Positions 34,532-43,500 of a stretch of 64,000 bases of DNA are shown piece after piece; the first letter of the stretch is position 1, and each line of letters starts with the position of its first letter. The translations under genes were made by a program, and so were the position numbers. This DNA is from JBCCXL01 sp039191605 (GTDB taxonomy: Bacteria; Acidobacteriota; Thermoanaerobaculia; Multivoradales; JAHZIX01), in assembly GCA_039191605.1 (NCBI GenBank), contig JBCCXL010000012.1, forward strand, positions 1-64,000, written 5' to 3'. A model generated the notes under the pieces. The model was not told where the DNA came from. It saw only the letters and a program-made list of their open reading frames with translations, and did no database searches.

Positions 34532-35637
34532 GCTCGGACCCTCGGGATCAAGCTCGCCCGGTACGGGCCGGAGAGGAGCTGGATCTCATCGCCCTGGAGC
34601 CCTTCCTGGCGACCCATATCGACGCCGCCGGGGATGCCCTGGGGAAGGATGCCCGGCTGGAGGTGGAGCAATTCCCCGGGGGCTATTCGAACCTGACCTA
34701 CCTGCTGCGGCTGGGGGATCTGGAGCTGGTGCTACGGCGCCCGCCGGTGGGCAGCAAGGTGGCGACGGCCCACGATATGGGCCGCGAGTTCCGGGTGCTT
34801 TCGGCCCTCGCCCCGATCTATCCCCTCGCCCCCCGTCCCCTGGCCTACGACGAGGAGGGGGAGGTCTTAGGCATGCCCTTCTACGTCATGGAGCGTCGCC
34901 GCGGAGTGATCCTGCGCCGCGGGGTGCCCGCCGGAGCGGCCTTCGATCGCCGCGTCGCCCGGGGCCTTTCGGAGGCCTTCGTGGAGCAGCTGGCGGCTTT
35001 CCACCGGCTCGATTGGAGAGAGGCGGGGCTCGGAGATCTGGGGCGCCCGGAGGGCTATGCCCAGCGGCAAGTGGGCGGCTGGCTGAAGCGCTACGAGGCC
35101 GCCCGCACCGACGATCATGGGGCTCTGGACGAGGTGATTCGCTGGCTGCAGCAGCGCCTGGAGGCCGGTGAGGTGGAGCGCGAGGGGGAGGCGGTGGTAA
35201 CCCTGGTGCACAACGACTACAAATACGACAACTTGGTGCTGGATCCTTCGGATCTCACCAACATCCTAGCGCTGCTGGATTGGGAGATGTGCACCATCGG
35301 CGAGGCCCGCATGGACCTCGGCAACAGCCTGGCCTATTGGGCCGACTCGGAGGACCCGGCGCCCTGGCGGGACAACGCCTTCGGCCCCACCGCGGCCACC
35401 GGCAGCCTGCGCCGTCGGGAGCTGGCGGAGCGCTACGGGGAGCTCACCGGTATCGATCTGGGCGAGCTGGTCTTCTACTACGTCTTTGGCCTCTTCCGCC
35501 TGGCGGTGATCGGCCAGCAGATCTACTACCGCTACCGCCAGGGGTTGACCAAGGATCGCCGCTTCGCCGCCCTCGGCGACCTGGTAGGCCTCTGCGGCAT
35601 GATCGCGGCTCGGGCGCTGGAGCGGGATCAGATCTAG
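34528..35637 (+). CDS. Phosphotransferase (APH/ACAD10-11 kinase domain)
   Basis: A 369-residue aminoglycoside-phosphotransferase-fold kinase. The catalytic loop LVHNDYKYDNLVLD and the metal-binding Asp in ALLDWEMCTIGE are intact, and the N-terminal nucleotide region contains GGYSNLTYLL. In animals this domain, fused to an acyl-CoA dehydrogenase, phosphorylates 4-hydroxyacyl-CoAs to initiate their catabolism; the same job here is inferred from the 4-base ATGA coupling with the dehydrogenase gene. It is not evidence of antibiotic resistance. Confidence 0.9.
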   Translation: MSSDPRDQARPVRAGEELDLIALEPFLATHIDAAGDALGKDARLEVEQFPGGYSNLTYLLRLGDLELVLRRPPVGSKVATAHDMGREFRVLSALAPIYPLAPRPLAYDEEGEVLGMPFYVMERRRGVILRRGVPAGAAFDRRVARGLSEAFVEQLAAFHRLDWREAGLGDLGRPEGYAQRQVGGWLKRYEAARTDDHGALDEVIRWLQQRLEAGEVEREGEAVVTLVHNDYKYDNLVLDPSDLTNILALLDWEMCTIGEARMDLGNSLAYWADSEDPAPWRDNAFGPTAATGSLRRRELAERYGELTGIDLGELVFYYVFGLFRLAVIGQQIYYRYRQGLTKDRRFAALGDLVGLCGMIAARALERDQI

Positions 35638-35741
35638 CCTCTACGAGGCCTCGAGGGGCTGCGCAGGCCTTATTGTTCGGTCCAGCTCGGTCCAGCTCGG
35701 TCCAGCCTAGCTAGGCCCAGCTCAGCTCGACTCAGATCAAA

Positions 35742-38072
35742 TCAGGGCGACCAGCCCGCGACCGCAAGACTGCGGGGAGGACGAGGGACATCCGTCGGCG
35801 GCGGGGGCGCGCCGTAGATTCGCAGGTAGTGATGGCGGCTGGAGAGCACCTTGCGCAAATAGCCTCGGGTCTCCCGGAAGCCGACCTTGGTGTAGTACTC
35901 CGCCGGATCGCGGCTGAAGCAGTAGTTCTTCCACAGGTGAGCCTGGTCTTCTCCGGCGTTATACGCCGCGACGACGGCGGGGAGGAAGCTCTGAAGGTCC
36001 TCTTCGAGAACGTCCAGGTAGGCGGCGCCCAGGGAGATGGAGATCTCCGGGCGGTAGAGGTGTTCCGGCCGCAGCCGCCCGTAGCCGGCCTTGCGGGCCA
36101 AAGATTGGGCCGTCGGCAGCACGAATTGGGTCAGTCCGCGGGCGGAGGCGGAAGAGAACGCGTCGGGATCGAAGCGGCTCTCCTCCCGCATGATGGCCCG
36201 CAGCAGGTTGGGGTCGGTGCGGAAGCGGGCGCTGTGCTCTACCACCAGGGAGGGGTAAGGATCCGGGTAGAGGAGGCGCTGCAGGGGTTGGGGATAGAAG
36301 GCCGTAGGCACCACATCGGGGATCGCGTTGGCGAGGATCTCTGCTCGCCGCACCGAGGCGCGGTGGGCTCCGTCCCGGGAGAGCAGCCAGCTGGCGGTGA
36401 GCAGCAGGTCCGGATCCCGCGCCGGGAAGTGATTCTTCAGCGAGTTTTGCCCCTCGGCGAATTGACCGAGGCCGAGGAGAAGATCCTCGGGCTGGGCCGG
36501 CGTGCGGGTCCACAGCGGCCACTGAGCGACGTCCACCAAATCCGCCTGGATGTAGGCGGCGGTGCCGGCATTGCGTTCCCAGCCGGTGGTGAGGGCCCTC
36601 GAGCGAGCGATGGCGGTGGCGGGGTCTTCGAGGATCGAGGCCAGGATCCAGGCGTCGATGGCCTGCTGCTGGGAGCCGCCGCTGATGCCGAGACTGCGCA
36701 GCTTCGCCTGGGCCTCTTCGCCGACCTCGTTCCGCAGTCGCTGAGCGGCGGCCTGGGAAATGGGATGGGCGCGATCGATGCGCAGGGCGCGCAGATAGCG
36801 GTTGACGGCATCCTCCGGGCGGCCGTCGATCTCGAAGAAGCGCCCGCGCCAATAGTTTGCCTCCAGGCGCGCCTCGGCGCCGTCGCTCTCGGCGAGATCG
36901 AGCCAGGGATCTGCCCGGTCGCTGCGCCCCTGGACGAGGTCCGAGGCCGCCAAGAAAAGGGCGGCGCGCACCGCAAGGCCGCGCCATTGGGGGCGGGAAA
37001 GAAGCCGCTGGTAGAGCTCCAGGGCTTCTTCTTCCCGATCGCTGAGCCAATTCAGGCGCATCGCCGAGAGTAGGGCGGCGTCGGCCCAGGAGCCCTGAGG
37101 CTCGGCGCGGTAGGCCTCCAGGTAGGTGGCGGTGGCGGAGGTCCAGTGGGCGTCCAGCTCCTGGCTGCGGGCCATTTGGTAAAGGGCCCGGGCGCGCTCC
37201 CGGGGAACCCGGGTGCGCTGAGCGATGCCCTCGAATTGCGCCGCTGCGCCATCGTAGTCCCCGACCCGGAATCGGGCCCGGGCGAGGGCATAGCGGGCTT
37301 CGCTCTCGCTGGCGCTAGAGCCGAGGATCCGAGTCGGCGAATGGCCGGCGCGGGCGAGCCCCTGCCGCAGGTAGAAGCTGGCCCTCAGGTGCTCCGCATG
37401 CTGGTGCAGGGTGAGGCCCACCAAGAGCTGGCTGCCGGGGTCACCATTCCATCCGGGGCGGGCGATGATCCACTCCACCGCTTTACGGGCGATGTCGTCG
37501 TCGCGCTTGGCCTCCACTAGGTCGGCCATCATGCTGCCGGCTTCCGCTTCTCGGCCCGCCCGCCGAGCGCAGAGCGCCTCGAGAACGGTGAAGCGGCGCT
37601 GCAGCGGGCTCGACCAGCGGGAATCGTCGATGCCGGCGAGCAGGCGGCAATCGCCGCCATTCTCGATGGTGGTGGTGAAGAGATCGAGAGCCTGAGGAAG
37701 CAGGGATCGAGGGGTCGACACCCGGCCGTTCAAGAGGGTCGCTGAGAGCCCCGCGGCGACTTCCGGAAGATCGTCGTCGGCCTGGGCCTGGGCGAGGCGG
37801 AAACGGCCGTGGGCGGAGAGCGGCGGCGTCGCCGTGAGCACCCGGGAGAAGGCCTGATTTGCTGCGGAGTCATTACCTTCCGCCGCCAGCAACACCCCCA
37901 GGAGGTAGTCCAACCCCAGCTCTCGGGCGACCTCGGGGCGCTCCTGGAGCTCTCGCTCCACCCGCACCCGGGCTAGGTCCGGGCGATCCTCGAGCCGGTG
38001 GCGGAGGATTTCCGGGCGCGGGTCGTCGCCCGCGGCGGTGAGAGCGAGGGCGAGGGCGAAAGTCCAGCTCAA
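35742..38072 (-). CDS. Soluble lytic murein transglycosylase-like protein
   Basis: A 776-residue exported enzyme: a hydrophobic leader (WTFALALALTAAG), a long TPR-like helical solenoid (about residues 30-590), and a C-terminal SLT domain. The SLT domain has the catalytic Glu in MREESRFDP, then SARGLTQFVLPTA, LYRPEISISLGAAYL and VVAAYNAGEDQ. It would cleave the glycan strands of peptidoglycan with formation of 1,6-anhydroMurNAc. It resembles Slt70 in architecture. The only upstream start is TTG, so the exact N-terminus is uncertain. It lies 107 bases downstream of murA. Confidence 0.92.
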   Translation of the reverse strand: MSWTFALALALTAAGDDPRPEILRHRLEDRPDLARVRVERELQERPEVARELGLDYLLGVLLAAEGNDSAANQAFSRVLTATPPLSAHGRFRLAQAQADDDLPEVAAGLSATLLNGRVSTPRSLLPQALDLFTTTIENGGDCRLLAGIDDSRWSSPLQRRFTVLEALCARRAGREAEAGSMMADLVEAKRDDDIARKAVEWIIARPGWNGDPGSQLLVGLTLHQHAEHLRASFYLRQGLARAGHSPTRILGSSASESEARYALARARFRVGDYDGAAAQFEGIAQRTRVPRERARALYQMARSQELDAHWTSATATYLEAYRAEPQGSWADAALLSAMRLNWLSDREEEALELYQRLLSRPQWRGLAVRAALFLAASDLVQGRSDRADPWLDLAESDGAEARLEANYWRGRFFEIDGRPEDAVNRYLRALRIDRAHPISQAAAQRLRNEVGEEAQAKLRSLGISGGSQQQAIDAWILASILEDPATAIARSRALTTGWERNAGTAAYIQADLVDVAQWPLWTRTPAQPEDLLLGLGQFAEGQNSLKNHFPARDPDLLLTASWLLSRDGAHRASVRRAEILANAIPDVVPTAFYPQPLQRLLYPDPYPSLVVEHSARFRTDPNLLRAIMREESRFDPDAFSSASARGLTQFVLPTAQSLARKAGYGRLRPEHLYRPEISISLGAAYLDVLEEDLQSFLPAVVAAYNAGEDQAHLWKNYCFSRDPAEYYTKVGFRETRGYLRKVLSSRHHYLRIYGAPPPPTDVPRPPRSLAVAGWSP

Positions 38073-38179
38073 CGGAGATGGGCTCCAAGCGAAGCGATGA
38101 ATGACCCGCGGACAGGGGGTGACGCGGAGGGGTGGGGACGTAGAGACGAGGCAGATTGCGAGACAGAGGCGAGTCTAGA

Positions 38180-39436
38180 TCAGGAGATGCGCTCGACATC
38201 CGCTCCCAAGCTCTGCAATTTCTCTTCCATCCTCTCGTAGCCTCGATCCAGGTGGTAGATGCGGTCTACCCAGGTTTCCCCTTCGGCGGCCAATCCGGCC
38301 AGCACCAGGGACGCCGATGCCCGCAGGTCCGTCGCCATCACCTTGGCTCCCGAGAGGGCGGCGGGGCCCTGCACCTGAGCCTCATTGCCCTCGATATGGA
38401 TCTGGGCGCCCATGCGGGCGAGCTCCGGGACGTGCTGGAAACGATTCTCGAACACCGTTTCGCGAATCACCGAAGAGCCCTCGGCGGCGGTCATCAAGGC
38501 GAGGAATTGGGCCTGCAGATCGGTGGGAAAGCCCGGATGAGGGGAGGTCTCGAGATTCACCGGCTGGAGCGCACCGTCGCGGCGCACCCGGATCCAGTCT
38601 TCTCCTTGCGTCACCTCGGCACCGACGGCCCGCAGCTTTTCCAGCAGCGGTGCCAGATCGGCAGGCTCGCTTTCCTCGAGCGTGACGTCTCCGGCAGTGA
38701 GGGCGGCGCCGATGAGATAGGTGCCGCCCTCGATTCGGTCGGCGGTGACGGAGTGACGGCAGCCGCGCAGAGAGGAGACCCCGTGCACCGTGATGGTGCT
38801 CTCACCGGCATTTTCGATCCGCGCCCCCATGGCGTTGAGCAGCCGGGCGAGGTCGAGGATCTCCGGCTCCCGGGCGCAGTTTTCGAGCACCGAAGTGCCC
38901 TTCGCCAGGCTCGCCGCCATCAGCAGGTTCTCGGTGCCGCCGACGGTTTCGAGATCGAAGCGAAAGCGAGCCCCTCGCAGCTGATCAGCGGAGACGGCGA
39001 CGTAGCCGTGCTCCAGCTCGACTTGAGCTCCGAGGGCTTCCAGACCCTTGAGGTGCTGATCGATGGGCCGCACCCCGATGGCGCAGCCTCCCGGCAGGGA
39101 CACCCGCGCGTAGCCGCGGCGGGCGAGCAGTGGCCCCAGCACCAGCACGCTGGCGCGCATCGTCTTCACCAGATCGTAGGGCGCTTCGTCCGCCGGCTGG
39201 GCCTCCCCCTCCGGGGCGAGGGTCACCTCGTCACCGTCGACCTGAGTGCCGACCCCCAGATGCTGGAGCAGTCGGCTCATGGTGCGGATATCTCGCACCC
39301 GCGGCAGGCGCTGAAGCACCACGGGATCGTCGGTGAGCAGGCTGGCGGCCATAATCGGCAGGGCGGCGTTCTTGGCGCCGGAGGCGCGCACCGCGCCTCG
39401 CAGCTGAATGGGCCCACGAATTCGGAATCGGTCCAT
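38180..39436 (-). CDS. murA: UDP-N-acetylglucosamine 1-carboxyvinyltransferase
   Basis: First committed enzyme of peptidoglycan synthesis, transferring enolpyruvate from PEP to UDP-GlcNAc. From the ATG at 39436 it has 418 residues, the standard length, and starts MDRFRIRGP. The conserved Lys22 in SGAKNAAL and the catalytic Cys118 in LPGGCAIGVRPIDQHL are present; Cys at this position means fosfomycin sensitivity is expected. GAGG lies 8 bases upstream; the frame extends to 39532 but the added residues are not MurA-like. It follows prmC by 10 bases. Confidence 0.96.
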   Translation of the reverse strand: MDRFRIRGPIQLRGAVRASGAKNAALPIMAASLLTDDPVVLQRLPRVRDIRTMSRLLQHLGVGTQVDGDEVTLAPEGEAQPADEAPYDLVKTMRASVLVLGPLLARRGYARVSLPGGCAIGVRPIDQHLKGLEALGAQVELEHGYVAVSADQLRGARFRFDLETVGGTENLLMAASLAKGTSVLENCAREPEILDLARLLNAMGARIENAGESTITVHGVSSLRGCRHSVTADRIEGGTYLIGAALTAGDVTLEESEPADLAPLLEKLRAVGAEVTQGEDWIRVRRDGALQPVNLETSPHPGFPTDLQAQFLALMTAAEGSSVIRETVFENRFQHVPELARMGAQIHIEGNEAQVQGPAALSGAKVMATDLRASASLVLAGLAAEGETWVDRIYHLDRGYERMEEKLQSLGADVERIS

Positions 39437-39446
39437 ATGCATGGCC

Positions 39447-40430
39447 TCAGAGTGGCGGGGAAGAAGGGGGGGAGAATGGCGGCCGTGGGGCGACGGCGCG
39501 GCGAAGTATGACAGTCCTGGGGATGCCGGCATAGTCGGAGATCACCCGCTGGACTTCCAGTCCTCGGGCCTCGGCGGCGAGGCGCATCGCCGGCAGCTGG
39601 CCGAAGCCGATCTCCACCAGAAGGGGGCAAGAATCCACCTCGGCGGCGCGGTCCATCAGCCGGTGCAGAACCTGGAGGCCGCGGTCCGGAGCGAAGAGGG
39701 CGGTGGCGGGCTCGAAGGCGGTGACCTGAGGGGAGAGGGAGGAAGCGTCCGCCGGGTCGATGTAGGGCGGATTGCTCACCACCAGGTCGAATTCGCTCCA
39801 GGGCAGCTGCGAGTCGAGATCCGCCGAGATCAGGCTCACCCGATCCTGCACCTGGTGGCGGCGGGCGTTGGCGGCGGCCACCGCGGCGGCGGCGGGAGAA
39901 AGGTCCGTCGCCACCACCCGCAGGACGGGATGCTCCGCCGCGAGGGTGACGGCGATGCAGCCGGAGCCGGTGCCGATGTCGAGCACCTTGGGGGCCGTCT
40001 TGGCGGAGTCATCAGGCGCGGAGTCATCGGCCGCGGAGGACAGGCATTCCAGCGCGGCCTCGACCAGATGTTCAGTCTCCGGCCGGGGGATCAGCACCCG
40101 GTCATCGACCTGGAAGGAGCGACCGTAGAACTCTCGCTCCCCTAACAGATAGGCCACCGGCTCTCCGCGGCAGCGTCGCTTCAGCAGATTCTCGAAGCGC
40201 TCTGCCTCGGCGGCGCCGAGGTGCCGTTTCAAGGAGGTGAGGAGCTGCACTTCGTTGAGGCCCAATACCTCGCCGAGGAGCAGCCGCGCCTCCCGCGCCG
40301 GGGATTCGATGGCGGCGGCCTGGAGGCGGCGCCGGGCGCTGAGCAGGGCATCTTCCAGCCGCGCCTCCGGTGCGCGCCCCGGGGCTGCTGGGGAGGCCTC
40401 GCCGGGCTTCCCGCGGTCTCGCTGGCTCAC
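39447..40430 (-). CDS. prmC: Release-factor glutamine N5-methyltransferase PrmC (HemK)
   Basis: PrmC methylates the GGQ glutamine of RF1/RF2 using S-adenosylmethionine. The N-terminal helical domain precedes a Rossmann methyltransferase domain with VLDIGTGSGCIAVTLA and the substrate-binding NPPYI in VVSNPPYIDPAD. From the GTG at 40430 it has 327 residues, slightly longer than usual. The frame is open to an ATG at 40580, but that would overlap the upstream gene by 68 bases and add a Lys/Pro/Ala-rich repeat encoded by a tandem duplication, so the start is uncertain. It is cotranscribed with murA. Its likely substrate RF1 is encoded at 55 kb. Confidence 0.93.
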   Translation of the reverse strand: MSQRDRGKPGEASPAAPGRAPEARLEDALLSARRRLQAAAIESPAREARLLLGEVLGLNEVQLLTSLKRHLGAAEAERFENLLKRRCRGEPVAYLLGEREFYGRSFQVDDRVLIPRPETEHLVEAALECLSSAADDSAPDDSAKTAPKVLDIGTGSGCIAVTLAAEHPVLRVVATDLSPAAAAVAAANARRHQVQDRVSLISADLDSQLPWSEFDLVVSNPPYIDPADASSLSPQVTAFEPATALFAPDRGLQVLHRLMDRAAEVDSCPLLVEIGFGQLPAMRLAAEARGLEVQRVISDYAGIPRTVILRRAVAPRPPFSPPSSPPL

Positions 40431-40462
40431 GCTGCCGGGCTCTCTCGGTGGCGGAGCCGGCG

Positions 40463-40522
40463 CTGGCTTTTTGGAGGCTGGCTTTTTGGAGGCTGGCTTT
40501 TTGGAGGCTGGCTCATTGGAGG
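40463..40522 (-). repeat. Four 15-bp tandem repeats across a stop codon
   Basis: CTGGCTTTTTGGAGG (plus-strand reading) at 40463, 40478 and 40493, plus CTGGCTCATTGGAGG at 40508. The stop codon of the large repeat protein (TCA on the plus strand, 40513-40515) is in the fourth unit, and the other three lie after it, in the open frame upstream of prmC. Confidence 0.92.
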
Positions 40523-43500
40523 TTGACCTCGGCGGTGGCTGCGGGGGGAACCTGAACCACGCTGGACCAGCGATCGCCATCGGGGTGATAGACCTCCAGC
40601 TGCCAGAGGCCGGAGGGCAGGTTGGGCAGCAGGGCGCTGCCTTCGTCGAGGCTGAAGCGGTCCACCAGGCGGCCGATGGAGGCGCTGAAGCGATAGGGAC
40701 GCCCCTCGCCGTCGACCAGCTGGAGAAAGCCGCCCCGGCGTCCGGCGAGGGCAGGAACGCGAATTCGCAGACCGCCGGCGGTGGGCAACTGAATGCTCTG
40801 AGGAGAGCCCGGGACCTCGATGCCCAGCGTCGCCGCGGGGGAGCGTAGGTCCGCCTGGACGATGACCTCCCAGCGCCCTGGGGGCACGGAGGGCAGGGAG
40901 AGCAGACCGTCGGCCTCGGCGCTTACCGGCCCGGAGCTGAGGGCCCGGCCCTCGGGGGCGAGCACCGTGATCCACGCCTGGGAGAGCCGTGCCCCGCCGG
41001 CGGAGAGCACCTGGAGCCGGGCGCCGGGGCTGGGCTCCAGCTCCACCAGTAGGTCCTGGCCGTTGGCGCTCTCGGGGCTGAGGTCCAGCTCCCGGGTGGC
41101 GTAGCCCGCCGCCTCCACCCGCAGCCAGAAGGGGCCCTCCATGGGGCCCTGGTAGCGGTAGCTGCCCTCGCTGTCGGTGCGCCCGCTGGGGGGCAGCCCG
41201 ATGGTATTGGCGGAGGTGCGGGGCACCAGCTTGATTTCCGCATCGGCGATGGGGGCGACGGTGGCGGCATCCACCACCTGCACCGAGAGATCGATGTCAT
41301 TGAGCTCGATGAAGAGCTCCCGATCGCCCTCGATGCTCACCTCCTCGACGTGGCGCAGGGCGCGGGACGCGTCCAGGGCGACGAATTGATAGCGCCCGGG
41401 GGCGACGTCCTCGAGTCGGAAGCGGCCCTGATAGTCGGTCTTGGCGAGGCCGCCGCCGCGGTTGTCCAGGCCCCGCAGGAAGATGTTGACGTTGGCGATG
41501 CCCTCCCCCCGCCGCACCAGGCTGCCGGTGACCCGAAATCCGTCGCCGAAGACCAGGTCGACGGAGGCCTCCCCCTGCCCCGGGGCAAGCTCCACGGTTT
41601 CCGCCGCCATGCGTCCACCGGTGGCGATGGCGCTGACGCTCCAGGAGCCGGCGGGCATGCGCTCGAAGCGCCACTGCCCCTCGTAGTCCACCGCTCCGGA
41701 CCACGGCCGACCTGTGCCTCGGCGGCTGGCCAGCAGCTGAACGTTGGCCAGCTCCTCGAAGTCGAGGCCGAGAACGCGCCCGCTGAGGGTGCCCCCGGCC
41801 TCCATCACCAGGCGTAGATCCCGCACCGGCTGGCCGAGCACCGCCACCGGCTGCGGCAGGGTGGAGGCGGCGTAGTCTGGGTGCTCGCCGCGCAGCGTGT
41901 ACTCCCCCTCGGTCACCGTGGCGAAGCGGAACTCCCCCTGGGCATCGCTGCTGGCGCTGATCCCTCGACCGCCCTGGACCGGGCTGAGGGTGAGGCTTAC
42001 GCCGCCGACCGGCTGACCCTGGGAGTCGACGGCTCGGCCGCTGACGCCGGCGCCGCTGGGGAGCTGCAGATCCTGGCGCTGAACGCCTTCCTGGATTGTG
42101 ATCTGGCGGCTGAAGGGAGCGAACTCCCGGTGCTCCACCTCGACCTCCAGGGTGCCGCGAGGCAAGCCCTGAAGCTGGTAGAAGCCGCTGCCATCGGAAA
42201 CCGATGCGTAGCCGGTGCCGCGCAGGGAGATGGCGCCGAGGGCATCCCTAGAGGCTCGACTCAGCTTTACCGTAGCCCCCGTCAGCCTCTCTCCACTGGG
42301 CCGCAGCACCCGACCCTCGAGGGTCGCTCCGGCTTCGAGGGCGATGCGCAGGTTCTCCACCGGCCGCAGCGGATCGACCTCCAGCGGTAACGGCTCCGAA
42401 GGCAGGAAGCCGTGGGCCAGGGCGCTCAGCAGGAAGGATCCGGTGGGAGCATCGAGAATCTGGAACTCGCCGTCCGGGCCGGTCGTCGCGGTGGAGACGC
42501 TGGGGGCCGCCAGTCGCTGCTGCGCGGCGTTCAGGCCCTTGCCGGAGCGCAGCTCGACTCGGGCCTGGGGGAGGGGCTGCCCGGTGGCGTCGAGGACCTG
42601 CCCGGAGATTTGTCCGCCGCTGCTGAGGGTGATCTCCAGCTCCTCCCCGCCGGGGATCACGCCGGAGAGGGCGCGACCGACGTAGCCGGGATGATCCAGC
42701 CGGAGGTCCACCGGCAGCCTCTCCGCCAGGTCGAGGATCTCGAATCGCCCCTCGCCGTCGGTGAAGGTATGGGGCTCGCTGCAGCGGCGCGGGCCGGTGA
42801 GTAGGGCGGAGAGCTGAGCGGCTTCCCGAAAGCACACCGCGACCTCGCCGAGGGGCTCCCCCTGGTCATCGCTGACTCGGCCGTAGAGACCGGCGCCGGG
42901 GGCCAGAAGGACATCGCCAAGATCCTGGGCCGCCCCCTCACCGCTGCCGCCCCCTCCACTGGCGCCCTGGATCGCCGTGACCTCCACTTGACGAACCATC
43001 GCCGGGGCATAGCCGGCGGCTCTCACCTCGAGGTCATAGCTGCCGGGCTGAATGTCGGCGATGGCGAAGTCGCCGCCGCTTCCGCTGAGGGTCTCGGCGA
43101 GGGCGTCCTCCGTCGAGTTTCGCAGCTGTTGAGGCCCGCTGAGGGTGCGGGTGCTCTCCGCCAGCAGTAGGCGGACGCTGGCGTTCGCGACCGGGAGCTC
43201 GTCCAGAGAGAGTACTCGGCCGGTGACTCGAATGCCGCTGCCGCTGGGTTTCACCGGCGCGTCGGCCGGGCTCGCTGCGCCACCTCCGAGCACCAGCCGA
43301 AGGCTAGCGGGGCCTGCGCCGGCCGGAGGGATGCCGATCCGCTCCTGGGCTTTGCGACCGTCGGGAAGGGAGACCCGAATCCAGTACCCGCGCTCGGGCT
43401 CCAGGATCGGGAAACGGAAATTCCCCTCGGCGTCGGTGCTGGTGGCGGCGCCGGGGTTGAGCTCGATTCGTGAGTTGACCTGGATTAGCTCGGCGACGAC

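Noticed and set aside
34528..35637. Antibiotic (aminoglycoside) phosphotransferase
   Set aside because: The fold is shared, but coupling with an ACAD10/11-like dehydrogenase points to acyl-CoA metabolism.
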